From assembly GCA_022410635.1 (NCBI GenBank), contig JAJVDF010000771.1, positions 270,622-334,621 of the forward strand: a stretch of 64,000 nucleotides of DNA, read 5' to 3'. This DNA is from Tretioscincus oriximinensis (taxonomy: Eukaryota > Chordata > Lepidosauria > Squamata > Gymnophthalmidae). This document shows positions 12,801 through 27,800 of the stretch, piece after piece. The position numbers and the translations under genes are program-made. Each line of letters starts with the position of its first letter. Position 1 is the first letter of the stretch. The notes under the pieces are model-generated. The model saw only the letters and a program-made list of their open reading frames with translations. It ran no database searches and had not been told where the DNA came from.

Positions 12801-15800
12801 TATGGGAACTTATAAAGTAGGAGGCAAGAAAAGCAATCTATTTGAGGGCATTCAGCTTTCAGATAATGACTGAAAGCTGAGTGTTTGCTTGTAAAGATGT
12901 TATCTTGTAAAACAAGAGCTTGTAAAGTGAGTACACACGCCAGGAGGAAACATTATGCAACCCAATGGGAAGAAACTGCTTTTCCAAGAATTCTGTTGTA
13001 AGGAAGAATTTATGCCTCTGATAGGCTTACTAAATTACCCCTTTTGAGTGGGGGGGGGGACCCAGTTTTGGAGTATGTACCCCGCCCTCCCAGGGTGTGT
13101 GATTTCCCTGGTTTTTGCAGTGGAAAAAAATGAAACAAAAAATATTTTTTAAAAAAATTAACTGCACCATCACTAGGGGGTTCTGGCAACTGGGGCCAGC
13201 TCCTTATTAAAAAATTAAAAATGCAAATTTCTTGTGCACTTCAAAAAATTATCATGCACTTCAAAACATTTTCACACACTTCATTGTTTTCTTGGGTGGG
13301 GATTTCGGAGAGGTATGCATGATGGTGGGTGATTTGCATATTCATTAATATTAGCAAATTAGCATAAATATTAATTACCCTAGTTTGGGCCTCAGAAAAT
13401 CTGTTCAGTCTACTTCTGAGATTACCGTGATCCAGCCATCTACAAAGAACGTTGGCCTGGTGTTTGTGCTGTAACTTCTGTATTGCAAGCTGAGCAGCTT
13501 CACCGGGACTGTAAGTGGAAGGGGAAGGAAGCTGCTAGTTAAGCAATACAGAACCAAGACTTGGACTTGATCACCAATGGAGAGGAGCAAACTCTCTAAA
13601 GTCCTGTTTGCAAATACTGGGAATATTGGGTATTTATGGAAATCAACAAACAAAATTAATAAGATGCACAATTGCACTTTCAGTTCCTAGTTACTCAAGT
13701 TTTAATCCAGCTTCAGTCCACTTTCAGAGTAAGAGGCCACATCAGCCAGATGGCAAGATGTTTTCTTGTGGCATTAAATTTCAAAAACCCGCCTTTGATT
13801 AAGAAAATGTGGAAAGAAAATTACTAATCACTTCAATGCTCTGTTTTTTCCATTCTGAATGTGGGTTGAATTTAAACNTAGGTGTGTCCAGAACTTAAGA
13901 CACTTAATTGTCATCCATATTTCTCAATAATAGCAAATATATGCTCGTGAAAACTTAGCATAAGCAGAATGTGCTAATGCGTGCGTGCTAATTCAACTCT
14001 AACATGTGCTGTTTGATGAATCCAGAATGTTTGCAAAATAAAACGTCCATATTTGTGCATAACAAATTAAGAAAGTTTTACAACGAAGGGAGCAAAACAA
14101 AAAGGCAAAATATGGCAGGTGGTCCCAGACAAATCTTCCATTGGCCTTACATGTTCTTTAGAAACATAGCTTTCAACATTTCTTTTTTTCTTCCCCACAG
14201 TGTTCACAAATTATAGAAAGTAGCACATTCAGCATATGTTCAGCTACGGAATCAGACCCTACTAAAGCAAACTCCGTTCTTCTCTGGGACTTGATGCCTG
14301 CCGTTGGCCCGTCTGATTCTGAAATTCTTCCTCTACAAAAGTGTCTCCTGCTAAGCTTCAAATATAACATAAATTCTCATCCCTGGCAGTGCTGGAGTTC
14401 ACCAGCTGTCATTAGGCAGGAATTCCCAAGGCAGAGTGTAGCCGTCCCTATCGGAGTGAGAGATGAAAATGGATTCTGCACTAGGTTGGTTGAATGCAAT
14501 TAAATCTTTTAGATTTCATTTAAACATTAAACATTTATCATGGGACAAAATATAAATAGCTGATGTTAAAATTAAAGTGTTTTTCTCCTGGAAGCTGAAC
14601 AATGTGTTCTAAAAAGAGTTTGCTCCCCAGGGCTGAAGGTGGAAAGTCTGGGTGCATCCAAAGCAGGGCTGGATTTGGGGTATATGATGCCTTCCCCCCG
14701 AACACTTCCAGGTGGGACAGGAAGTGATGTCATTTCTGGGGTGGAACAGGAAGTGATGTCACTCTTGAGTGCCATTCCCAGAACCAGGTTCTGAAAGTGA
14801 CATCATTTGATCTATGCTTTCTGTCTCCCACTCTCAGCTGCCTATACAGGGGCAGACAGGCAAAGCAGCACACAGACACACAGGTGGCAGCGCATGCAGA
14901 GCAGCATAGCAACAATACAATGGTGCATGGTGGTGGTGGGTTGTGGTGTCTGGGACATGCCCAGTAGACGCAACTGGGGGAAATTGAAACAGCCGGCAAT
15001 TTGCCGCCCCCAATTAACAGCCACCAACACGTTGCTCAGGGCTTTAGCCCCTGCACTCCCTGCTCAAGATTNGGCTCTGATCCAAACGCTCGTGTTGATT
15101 ATGCTACAAGCGATCTTCATGTAATGAATGGATTATATGATATCACTTCACAGCAAGATGATTGGGACATTGGTGTGAGGAATGTGCAGTCTTACCAGCA
15201 ACTGGCATTGCACATCTGGGAATATCACCAGCATGAAAAATCCAGATGGTACTGAACAATTGGTACTGTTCACAGTTGTACAATTGCGCTTTTGAGCCGC
15301 TGCACATGTGCACCATCTCGATCTAAGATGCCACAACCTATTATATTTCTATACCAGTGATAGACTGGCCATAAGCAGTCACCCAATGGCAAACAGGCCC
15401 TTGAGGCAAGGGGCCCAATGGGCCCTTCCTACCATTTGTTACCTNCTTTTTAAATGCTGCAAGCGCGGCTTGATATGTGACGTTTCATAATGCTTTGTAC
15501 ATGTGCAGTCAACACATCGGAACCACTTTTGCTAATTTGCATGCNGCCTAGGCAAGGAAGTTGGCACATGGCATCTGTGTTGCCGCCCCCTTTCACCTCT
15601 CAGTTATGAAAGCTGATTTTTCTCAGTGTTTTAACATAGTCCAATGTAGTATTTTTCATGTTTTCCTTAACTAGTATGGTGTGATCACCATTGAACTATG
15701 AGTGGAAAACATGAAAAAACAATGTGTGGATNCACCCTCTGACAATGTCCAATGGTTTTTGGATGATGGGAAAACATTTTTTCCTAAGCAGCCACTGTGA

Positions 15801-18800
15801 TTGCTTGGGTCTTTTTATGTATTTTTAACATATCATACTATTCTTATATATTCTATTGTGCTCTGAGACCTCAAGTGTAGATCAGAATATGAACATAAAT
15901 ATAAATCTGTATGGTTGCAGACCCCAATACTAGCAGATCTGCATTAGTCCTGGGGCAGGACTATACCATGGAAGTACGAATGAAGTTTACAATAATTGTA
16001 CCAAGGAAAAGCATTTTTATTGCTGTCCATAGCTAATAAATATATATATATATTGAACTAGAAGGTATTGTTCTTTTTAAGAGTTTTGAATGCTATGATG
16101 CTTCATTTCAGTCACTCAGCAGTGACTTTTCTGACTCTTCTGTCTGATGTTCAAAGGAGCAGTGGAAACCCCTGGACTTTGGAACAGCTTCTCTCTGGAA
16201 ATGCACCAGCCGTTGACTTTGTATGTCATGTGGTGCCTGGTTAAAACCCAGACCCTTGATGCTTAGCTTCCTCTGAGTGTTGTCCTGCCAGAGAGAAAAA
16301 GGGGAAGATTATATTTTAGAATATACTTTATCCTTTTAAAATTTATATTGTTGGGATTATAAATCCCAATGAAGGAGACCAAGACAACATAGCAGGGAAG
16401 TAGATTTCTTCCAGACACCTTAATTTTAATTTATAGGCTGATCAGATGACCGCTTTTGGAGGCAGTTGAAAACCCAGTTTTGGGGTGCCTCCCAGTTTCT
16501 TCTGAGGAACTTTTTTTCCAAAAATGATTTTATTTGAATTTTTTTTTTCCTCAGAAAAAAATGGGAGCCACCCCAAAAATGGGTTTTTAACACACACACC
16601 CCAAAAGGTCAGCCTATTAANTATTGAGGAGAAAAGGGGGGAGAGTTTCTCATAGTAATTTATTTTCATAAAATAAATGAATGTGACACATGAACATAAG
16701 TTCATTTTANGCATTTTCTTTATGACCAGAGTTTCATGATGTAGCACTTTTTTCTTCTCTTTTGGAAGTTGACATTCTGGATACCACATTCAATGTAGTT
16801 TTCTGGGTCAGCAAATTTTGGCTGTTAATCTACAAGATTGTTGTTTTGTCAGATGCCGTATAATATTGGTTACAACAAGATGTCATTCTTTAATAATCGC
16901 TTTCAAAACATTTATTGGGGAAAAGTGCTTCTTTTTAAACTAAGACAACTGATATCACTTCCATGTAGGCCCTTCTTTTTCAGAGAGAGCTCATGTGTTT
17001 TGATTATTCCTTTCTGTTGAATTTTATTTTATACCGATGGGAAATCAGATGCTTTTTTATTTAAAAATAACCCGTTATTTATGAGATGTTAGTAGAAAAA
17101 AAGCCCTTCCCTAAGGTTCCTATAAAAATGTTTTAAGTTGGGTTAACGTAGCAATCTTCTGCTTGAAGATTTGTCTAATGTTACAATCTTATTCACTTTA
17201 GAGCTATAGCACTCACTTATCAGGAACATCTTGGTGTGACATACTTAACTCTATCAGAAGATCCAAGTCCTCGTATAATTATCCACAACAGGTGTCCTGT
17301 CTCATTGTTTGTGAAAGAGAACATCAAAGGTATATCATTTATAGTGCTACAGTATAATTGTAAGCCTTTGAATTTCATGGTTTGTTTTCCTGCTTCTATG
17401 CTTTTCCTCAGAAAGTTACTGAAATTAATGTATCTAAGCCAGTGCAGATATATGAAAGTGAGTTGTAAAATGTTTTTTTTTTCCAATACTAGCATGTACA
17501 AANAAAATTCATATATAGAATGAGATAATTAAAAATGTGCTGCATATGCCAGCCTCTTTCTTTAAAGAGCTTCTGGTTCTTTTATTGAATTCTAGATACA
17601 CCGAAGTTTGATATNTTTTACAAACATGTTCCAGCTGAAAGTTCAGTACACCATGAACTTTACCATCAAGTTTCCAGCTATCCAGACTGCAAAACCAAAG
17701 ATCTGGTTCCCAGCATTCTTTTGAAAGTTGTATCANCAGAATTGACAAATGAATGGACTGATTTTGTAGATATTAATAACCAAGGAACACAGGTCTGTAT
17801 TTTGTTTTTTAANGTGAGTGCTTATAGGTGAAATCCAATCATAATATATACTGTANATATATTGGTAAAAGGCTGCTAAACACCTATTGTGTTCAGGTAG
17901 GCTGACCAGATGACCCCTTTTTNGGGGGGTTGAAAACCTGGTTTTGAGTTCCTCCCNTTTTTTTNNNNNGNAAAANNAANNNAAAAANNNNTTTTTTNNA
18001 AANNAAAANNNTTTTTTNNAAAAAAAANTNNNNAGCAAAAACCGGGAGGCACCCCAAAAGCAGGCTTTCAGCCCCCCCAAAAAAGAGGTCATCTGGTCAG
18101 CCTAGTTCAGGTGATGTTGCTGTGGGACATTTGCTGCATTAGAGCCACTGAGGAAGACCTTCTAGCCTTGTTTTTGGTTGAAACACNTCTAGCCACATGG
18201 AGACTCATTTGATGAAGTTTGGGGGCCACATTCGCTACACCTGACTCTTCCTTGGATATTATTTTCCTTTATTCATTCTTTTAGTGTACTTACATTTTTT
18301 AAAAGTATATACGGTATTTTATATTTCTGGAGTTTGATTCTGCTCATCTTTTCTTTTTTGCTAATTGGAGACCTCTTGGATTTTTAACCAGTGGGGCAGA
18401 GAGATAGGAATGTTGCTTACTTATTGGACAGATTTAATAATAGTGTTTATTTGTCATACCCTTTTCACCAGAGGGCAATGCACATAGCTTTTGTTCTTTT
18501 TTCCACAACAGATACTCTGTATAGAAGGNGGGACTGAGAGAGTTCNAAAGAACTGTGACTGAAAGAAGAATAAATTATGCTNAAAAAAGCCAGTAATTTC
18601 TAACAAAGGAGCTAGCAGCACTTTGAGACTAACTTGANAAAAGTGGTTGGCATAAGCTTTCGTAGACACATCTACTCCTTCAGATGCATCTGAAGAAGTA
18701 GACCTGTCTACGAAAGCTTATGCCAACCACTTTTCTCAAGTTAGTCTCAAAGTGCTGCTAGCTCCTTTGCTGAACTTTCTGCTAGACTAACACGGCTATT

Positions 18801-21800
18801 TCTCTGAAAGTAATTTCTAAGACGTAGTGAATATTTTTGTCACNGTAGTTGGCTGTTTATGTGTCTTTGGTACAAATGCACACAATTGCAATTCATGGGA
18901 TCATGGGCCATTCACTCTTTCATTTCAGCAATTTATTTAAGTGAAGTGCTCTTTCTTCCCTTATTAACAAAGCTCTATATGTGTTTACTAAAATTCACAT
19001 CTGCCATTTGCTATCAGAATCAGCTTCAGCTCAGATTCCAAAGTTATTTGAAGTGTTCAGAAACAGGCAGATGTTGCATGGGGGGCAGTGNGGGAGGGGG
19101 GGAACGGGACTTTCCAGAATGTAAGATTAAAAGAATACTTGGTGAAAAAGAATGTCAGTAAATATAAAGAAACGAAATAGAAAAACTTCCTCTGCTGTGT
19201 TTATTTGACCTGTGGAATTAATTGCCGTCAGGAAATCTTCAAAGAAATAATTTAGCGAAATGTTATTTCATGTATCAGAACAGGGCTATGGCTGCGAATA
19301 ACATTTGTAAGCCAAGATAAGGACTGAATGGAATTTTTTNAAAAAACCCTAATTTATCCAGCTTTCCAAGGCTGCCTGAGGAAAGGAGACTTCAGTTCTG
19401 ATGTTAAATAGATTCATATCTGGGTTATTCACCTGATTTAAAAGCAAGGGATATAGTTTGATGAGTCATTCTGCTCCCATTACGATGCAAGCAAAATAGA
19501 ACATTAATCTTATTTTGGGCCCATTTTTATATCCTTATCCAAGATGTGCCTCTCTCCCTCTGTTCCGGCACTTAACTAGACTGTACCAACAATAGTGGCA
19601 GCAGGGATAGAAGTCACTTGGCTAATCCTAACTCAGCTTGCTAGCTGCCAGGGACAGTAGCAATGGTAGTGGTATAGACAGGAGAGGCAGCCACAGCTCA
19701 AGCAGTCCACCTGCTTAGCCCACCCACCCAGCTGACTGCCAATGGTGGCAGTGAGCAGACAAGGCAGTACCATTCAAACAGACCACCTGACTCACTCACC
19801 CAGCCAGCCAGCTGATTGCCAGCACCAATAGCAGGAGGCACAATGTCTATCCCATAGGGTAGAGGTGCTGCCTGATCTATTGCCACTGCAACAGGTGTGG
19901 TGCTTTTTCTTCCAGATCCAGTAGCCTTGTGGCTAGCCACCTGGCCTCCTATTACCTAGGGTTGCTGCAGCTATGTGGTAAGTAGCACACCCACTGCAGT
20001 AGCATCAGGACAGCAGTGCCTCTGACCCCTGTTTCTGGGGTTAGCTCCTGGAATAAAGCAGTATGAGGANGATACAAGTGGTGTCTTCTCACCCCTACTC
20101 GCTCCGACCTGCACTCACATACGCACAGGTGTCCGCTAAAAAACTACTTTTTGTGCCGCCACTGCTACATTAAGGGCTGTGGTAGAAGACAAATAAACTT
20201 AGAAATCCACAAATTTTAAAAATTAGGTGGCTTATTTTTAAAATTAGTGGCTCAATATCTGAGTATCTGGAACTTAATTCCAGATTCCAGGGATGGCTAC
20301 TACACCTCAAACTATCCAGGCACATCTGGGCAACTCCAGAACACGTGGTAACCCTATCCTAGTATTATGGCTGGCCCATATAGAGAACCACCTATAATTT
20401 CATTTGGGCTGTAATTAACCAGTAAAAATCTTAACCGGCCTAGAATACTGTAGCTAGACTGTTTACTTGGGTAGATTAGATGGGTCATGTGATTCTTGTT
20501 ACGGCAATTTCATTGGCTGCCAGTATATTTCAGTTCGCTTTGTCATCATTAATGTTATTGTTGTCCCTCACTTAGACTCTTCCAGATCTTGTGGGTCGTT
20601 TATGTCACCTCCAAATATCTTTAAATAGTTCATATACCCATTTTAAATAGTGCTGAAAACGTCTGGCTCAAAACCTGATACATAAGCAATGTGGTTGTGT
20701 TTTCAAAGTACAAAGCCCTAAGTTTTTAAATAATAATCGGAGACTTTGAAGAACAGGTTGCAAAAATATCGTTTTCTTTTTAAAGGAAGCACTGAGAGGT
20801 ATAGATTTGTAGCGAGTTGTCTTCTTATTACAGAAAAAGTGAATGGTGTCAAATACTGCAGAACAATAGTACAGAATAAACATAATAAAAAACTTGGCAT
20901 TTTCCTCCTTCTAGCAGCTAGCTTCTTATGGCAGAATCTGGCCCTTGGCTCTCCTTTTAGAGGTCTCTTGTTTCAGTAAATGACCCTGCTTAGCTTGTGT
21001 GCTCAACCTGCTGTTGTGTGGCTATATAACATCCTCTGTTCATGCTGCTGTTTGGCTTTTCCTTCCATAAGAAAACAAATGTTACCCTCTTGTCTATGGA
21101 AAAAGTAAACCAGGCTACAGCTATGACAACATATCGAGTTGTTTTAGCTGTTAACTTAAAACCNAGAACCACCCTTGAAACTGTATGACTTGCAAACTGC
21201 TGCTTCTTACATAATGTTCTTGCTATTGACATGTTAGCAGCTGGGCTGTCCACTCAACAAAGATGCCTACTGAGGTCCCGTAGAGCTTTCGAAGCTATTT
21301 TTCCCCAGCAAGTTTCCTTTGAAATTCCCCAAAAAGGTTTTTCATACATAAAATCTTCTTTGCAAGAAGTTCTGATGGGAGGGCTGCTTCTTTTCTCTTC
21401 AAAATCTTTACATATTTATATAACAATTTGTTTCTTACAGTATTTTAAACATTTTCCCTTCTTTTTCCTCCCTCCCACCTCCCTCTCCCTTATTTACATT
21501 GCTTGTAATGTTCAAGAAGGACTCAGATTTGGAAAATCCATCTTAACCTCAATGGAATATTTTCCTTCTTGTTTCTTTCATAGGATTATTTTTAATTTCT
21601 TTAATTCTTCTGATCTCTCTTGTAATATCTTCTCTTCCTATATTTATATCCATACTCTAAATTCTATATAATTCCTCTTCTACCTCTTGTTCTACCAGCA
21701 CCATTTGCCTGCAAATTTTTCCTGCTATTTCCTTTTTTATATATAATATTTCTTATAATTATTTCTAATTGTGTATCTTCTTTGCTTACATACCTCCTTA

Positions 21801-24800
21801 TTCTACCATTATCTACATATGACAATAAAAGTTCTGGTGTTTAATGTAACTACAATACGTTTTTGCTAAACTTTCCCTTATGAAACAAATACACACATCA
21901 GCTAATTGTTTTGTTTTGTTAAAGTTGTACTGGGAGAGAGGACATTAAATTATTCTAAATTTAATTTTGCTTTANGTCATTTCCTCCTGAGAAGAGTTTT
22001 TTTTTTAAAAAAAAAAACACGAAGTGTTAATCCTAAAAAGCCATCACCCAAGTCCTTCCTTTCCAAAGCAGCTTCAATGGCTATAAAAATTCTCTTAGAC
22101 AAACTACCGCTGCATTTACAAATATGCTACTGACCAAACTGTTCCTATTTTCTCCTCCACCTGAAATGTATATTGTTACATTCACTAAATCACAAAAGAG
22201 TAGAAAGCCTGGACAGATGTTCAGTTTTAAATAAGAAAAGCCTGGAAGAAGTTACCAAAACAGTTCTTGGGCCATTAAACGACTATTTAGACAAAAGGTA
22301 GCAAAGAAAAAGCAAAAACNAATGGCTAAAAGAAGAAAATCATAGGCATATGCCTGAAGATCAGCGACCAACTAGTTTTTAAAAATACAAAATAACTTAT
22401 TTACAGGGAAATTATTCTTTTGGAATAGGCAGCCAATCAACAGTTTCAATGTATACGACTGTTTCTNTAGACACCTTCAGTCCATCTGGACCTCCTAAAG
22501 CTATTTAGGGCCTNGCTATTTCAACAGAAGGGATTGGAGATTTCACTAGAAATCTCTTTCTTTTTCTTACACTTAAAGAAGNAGCAACAATTCAAGTATT
22601 TGTGGCTCTGCTCTCTAGTGCTCCACGGTGAATGATGGGCAGTAGTGGGATGGTGAGTCANTTTTAGTGGTGAGTCCATCCATGCCTGACAGTGCAGGCA
22701 TGGGTAGCTCAGTCCCTTAGGTATTTTTCTCTCGTCTGGGAGATGGGGTTTCGAAGCCCTGTGTGGGACGTGGGGAGGGGTNAGCACCTTCCACTAGCCT
22801 GTAGCTCTAGCCAACCCAGCTATTCGAAAGCATGAATTGCGAGAAACTGCAACTGACTGCAAGTAGATACATGGGNACCACCATAGCCTGGTGGGGAAGA
22901 TAGAATGAAATTGAATTGATTCCTCTTATTAATTGAAGCTATNTTATCTGTGTAGCAATAACGTAGACTATGTTTTTGGTGTATATTATTGTTCAGTTTA
23001 TTAAGATTTTAAATATATATATATTAAGAAAAAATGCAAGGCCTGTGCATTTGAAGTTTCTAATCAGAATTCTTACACCACTTTTAGATTGTGTTCTTAA
23101 CTGGCTTTGGTTACATTTATGTGGATGTTGCCCATCAGTGCGGAACAATAATGATCACATTAGCACCTGAAGGAAGACCAGGACAGCAGATGGGTTGGAG
23201 CAGGTACATTAACNTTTCTTTAAGGGCTGTAAAAAGAATTACTTGTCTTGCTGTTCAGCTTTGTAAGACTAAATTGGCTTTTATTAGATCTAGCGTAGCT
23301 ATTTGTTTTGTCTAGTGTTGTTGCATATGTACAACGTATGTTTAGACCACATGTTAACATCTTGTATATCCCAGTAAAACATGACAATCTGAACTTCTGA
23401 GGTCATGTCACCTTAGGATAAACATGAAATGCCTGGTACAATAAACAAGACTCAAGAGAGGACATGCAAGTTTAAAGTTTATTTGACCAAATTGGGGGTC
23501 CTTACTTGCTTGGAACTCCCAATGAGAACTGTGGGAGTTCTCAGCCATGATGAAGGACAGAAGATGCCCCCCCTGCAAACTATGTACTTGATCATCTTTA
23601 TTGCACTTCCTTGTGGCCTAAGGTTGCAAAGTCTTTGTTACTAGTTTCATTTAAGATGAATTATGGTATAGCATCGCCTATTTATGACTGTCAAAGTGCT
23701 TAGCTTACAGTGGCAGCCTCGGAGAGAGAACAGAAGGTAACGTTGCAGGTTTTGTTTATATGCCTTGCAACAAAATATTAATTGCTTAAAATTAGTAACT
23801 GTTGGTGGTTTATAGCGTTTGTTAGTTCACTTTGGCCAAGAGCAGTTAACACCATAAAGCAAACAGCTCATTGTTAGTTTAAAATAGCCATGGTGATTTA
23901 ATAGAGGAATATATTGCTTCCATAATGTGAAGTTAATGATCCATAATAGAAACACTCCGTGTTGTCTCTCCTGCAAAAGAGCCAAGAACATAACATCTGA
24001 CAACGTGTGAAGATATTTTCCATTGTCTGTTTTAGCTTTATGCGGCTTTGCCAATATGGCTGAAAACTACTGTATGTAGAAGTGTTGAAGGGAAGTTCAA
24101 ACAAAACTTAATTTTAAATGGGCAAAAAGGCTGGAACTTAGCATAAGCTGGAATAAGACCTGAATGTATTCATTGAAGGTGCAGCTCTTGTTTCTATTAA
24201 GAACACTTGCACNTTTGAAGCAATATGTTTTTCTCACATTAGTTTATTTCTATTAGAAACTGTAGAGTTGCTATTTTTGTCCCCCATATAGGACTCCAGA
24301 GCAGAGCCTGTCATTTAAAATGTTCAATAGGCAGCTGAGCCTCGCTGTTTATGATGACATCTCAAGTCCCAAAACTTCCTCAGAACTTTTGCGGTTCACA
24401 ATGGATCACATTTACCTGCAAATGATTCCAGTTGCAAGTTACCTTCGACCACTTTCTCACGAATTTCATGGAGCAGTCACCAGTGGCCTTCANCAATTTT
24501 ATACTCTCTGGATCTATTGTGGAGATCTGCAACTGGATAACCAGCTTTATAACAAATCCAATTTCCATTTTCCCGTCTTGCTGTGTCAGGGAGAGAAAAA
24601 TGAAGCAACCCAGTGGGCTAGAGTACACAACATTATGACTTCCAAAAAAGACCTGGAAGAATATCATGAAAACTCCTTCATTAAACTCTGCCTCACTCTT
24701 TCAGAAGAACAGAATATGCTGTTTCACATGAATGACCTCAGCTTTGAAATGAAACCAGCCAGATTATATGTAGAAGACACATTTGTTTATTATGTTAAGA

Positions 24801-27800
24801 CATTATTTGAGACTTACCTGCCAGACAGTAAAAGCCCTCACCATTCCACAGAATCCTCGAACCTCTGCCAGGCACTGCCTGACTGGGTGAGGCAGCACGC
24901 AGACGCTTTAGTTAATCCAGTGAAGTTACGAAAGTTAGCAATCCAGCCAATTAGTCTTTTAGTTAGCATCCATGCTTCTCTTAAGCTGTACATTGCTTCA
25001 GACCACACGCCTCTCTCCTTCTCAGTTTTCGAACGTGGACCAATTTTTACCACTGCCAGGCAACTGATTCATGCGTTAGCCATGCACTANGCTGCCGGAG
25101 CATTATTCAGAGCAGGTACGTTTAATTTTTGTACACTTCAGCCAAGTGTTTGGAGAGATGTTCTGACTGTTAAAAATCCCTGACTAGAAATGCACACGAA
25201 TGAAATTGTCAAGTTCGATTCGATGTCAAACTGAAAAGCCATTTTTAATTTCACAGTGAATCAATTAGTCAAACACTGCATATTTATTTTCGATTTGACT
25301 AACTGATTCACTGCAAAATCGCCGGGAACACTGTTTCAATCAAAATAGCTTGTATTCGTGAGTAGGTGTCTGATTCTTATACAAACTACNTATACAAATA
25401 CAACTCATTTGAACAAATTTTCAGACGTGAACTGAACTTTTCACATTTCTATCCTTGACACTGGTGTTGTCAAGCAAATTTACTCTCACACAACTGCCAG
25501 AGAAACCAAAGTTGCAAACTAGGGAAATTTGAGGATGGTTTTATGGTCATTACTACATACCAGAAAATGTTGGGTTGATTTCTTTCATAAACTCTGTAAT
25601 GGACAAAGGGATGGATCAAAGTGACCAGTGACAGCATCATAGATCATATCTGAAAGATGACATTTTTAACCAGTCTGAAAATCGTTTAGACGTGACATGG
25701 AAGAGGGCAGCATCCTCCTGCTGAATATTCGCAGAGTTTGCTGGAAATTGATAAATATTCTGCTTTGCAANTTTGCGTTTCTAGCCAACCTGCAAGGACT
25801 CAGAATAGAACGTAACTAATTCCTAATATGAACTCACAAAAAAGTTTCCTTCATGGAATTATTTAGTGTGTCTCTCCATTTGAAGCAAATTATGCCATTG
25901 AACACTGTTTTCTTGTTCAATCTCCTTTGGGCTGCCGTTTATGATTAGCAATCTGTCTCTCTTCACAGAATCCTCATGCTAGACTGGCACGCAGATGTTT
26001 ATTGTCCTTTGATCTAAGAAGTGTGTTTGTTTTACTGATTCTTTCCCATACAAGATCAATAGTGAGCAAACAGTCTATTAGATTAATGGATACCTTGTCT
26101 CACTTTCATACATGTGCATTCATAAAGTGACTCCATCTCTGCTATTACCTTTGCCTGCAAAATAACATGTACATTACTATTGATAAGGAGACTTGCCTTT
26201 GATCACCCCAGGCAAAAATACTATTGCTTTTCCTAAAACAGAATTATTACCTTCCTTTATACCAGTTGTTGCTCTGCTCTACTCCATTATGTACCCATGA
26301 GTAAGGGGGGAGGCAAAGAACTAGCAACTTTTATTAGGTGCCATATTATACAACCACAAAGTTCTGTCCATACAGAGGTCATGTGGTTATTATAATGGCA
26401 TATCCAGATAGGCCTTCTTGTAACTCATTTGAAATACAGCACTCCCTTGTTACTCACAAAGTTGCTCCTTACAAGTTTCATGCATCTGTATGAGACGATT
26501 TATGATTTTCCTCACTACACACAAGTATGAAAACTTGCATGTTCATGAGTGCACGAACACAAGATAGCGGCACTGAACTGATTTTTCCAATAGGCAGTTG
26601 GAACTCCCCCTAGGTGACTCTTCCTCGTCCCTCCCTACCACACAGAAAACTTTTCTTACCTTTTATAGAGGCTAGAAATCTCCCCAGATGTTAGAAATAA
26701 TCAGTTCTGCTCTCTTCCTTCTGTCTTCCATATTAAAAGAGAGACTAGAAACATTTTGTGGACTTGCTTAATGGCAAATACCTCTCTCCCTTTTTATTTA
26801 TTTACTTATTTGTATTTATATCCCGCCCTATACCCGAAGGTCTCAGGGCGGCCTACCATAGGGTAACACACAACAGACACCCTGAGAGAGTTCAAAGAAT
26901 TGTGAGTGGCCCAAGGTCACCCAGCCGGCTTCATGGAGGAGTGTGGGATCGAACTGGGAGACTACCAAGTCCATGTTCAAAACTCTAACCACTGCACCAA
27001 ACTGGCACTTTTTGATAGAACAGTGAATGAATTTTTCACATTTATCAAAAATAATCACTTACAATGGTCTGGTACTGGTCCACTTTCTCTCTCTCTGGAT
27101 AGAACCATGCTGCATTTATATGTGACTCAAGCCTCAATGGTGATGCCTTTGCATGATTATTCCATGGAATTCACCAAACCTTTTGCACTAGGTTCATCTC
27201 TCCAAACCAGGCTCAGAATGATTAGGTAGCACTACTGTTGTAAGGGCCTATCTGTAAACTTTTCTTCTAAGAGTGCTCCTAATCAAGAAAACAATACCGG
27301 TGAAGACCCTTCCCTGTGGAATATTCAGCAGTTGGTGAGATGCCTAGCATTCCCTGTGTGAACATTTGATTAATTTCTGGCCCAATTTTTTCCTAATTTG
27401 ATGATGATGATCATGATGATCATGATGATCATGATCATGATGAAGAAACATAAAACAAAATGTTCCACACTTCCATCACCTATTCAAAACAAAGACCTTG
27501 GGAGTGCATGGACAAATGTGGGTGTGGTTACTCCACATTCTAATGCACATGGAGGGGACATGCTTCTTTTTGAATGATCAGCTTGTGCAGGGAGATCAGT
27601 CTCACTTGTGATCCGGTCTAAGTCTAGCTTTTATCTATTTGTACTCATTCATTCTGAAATTTCTGGAACAGGGACAAATGTTTGTTGAAGGCTATGGCTT
27701 CACTTTAACTTGGTGATCAAATTCTGAACAGGTTACAAAAGGGAAGTATCTTTTCTTTGAAGAAGAAGGATATATTTGTTTTCATTTCTGATAAAAGAGA

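Larger units (their letters stand above)
17793..23087 (+). other. VPS13B intron 11: repeats
   Basis: About 5.3 kb. It contains a MITE (17,898-18,104), a SINE B fragment (18,455-18,560), a fold-back retroposon (18,604-18,808), a GC-richer degenerate tandem repeat (about 19,590-19,900) and a family A SINE (22,694-22,908). A pyrimidine-rich, AT-rich stretch at 21,440-21,800 shows nothing specific. Confidence 0.6.

Noticed and set aside
14572..15490. Run of short overlapping frames at 14.6-15.5 kb, suggestive of an exon cluster.
   Set aside because: The segments do not join in phase, lack splice sites and fall inside intron 9 of an otherwise continuous VPS13B.
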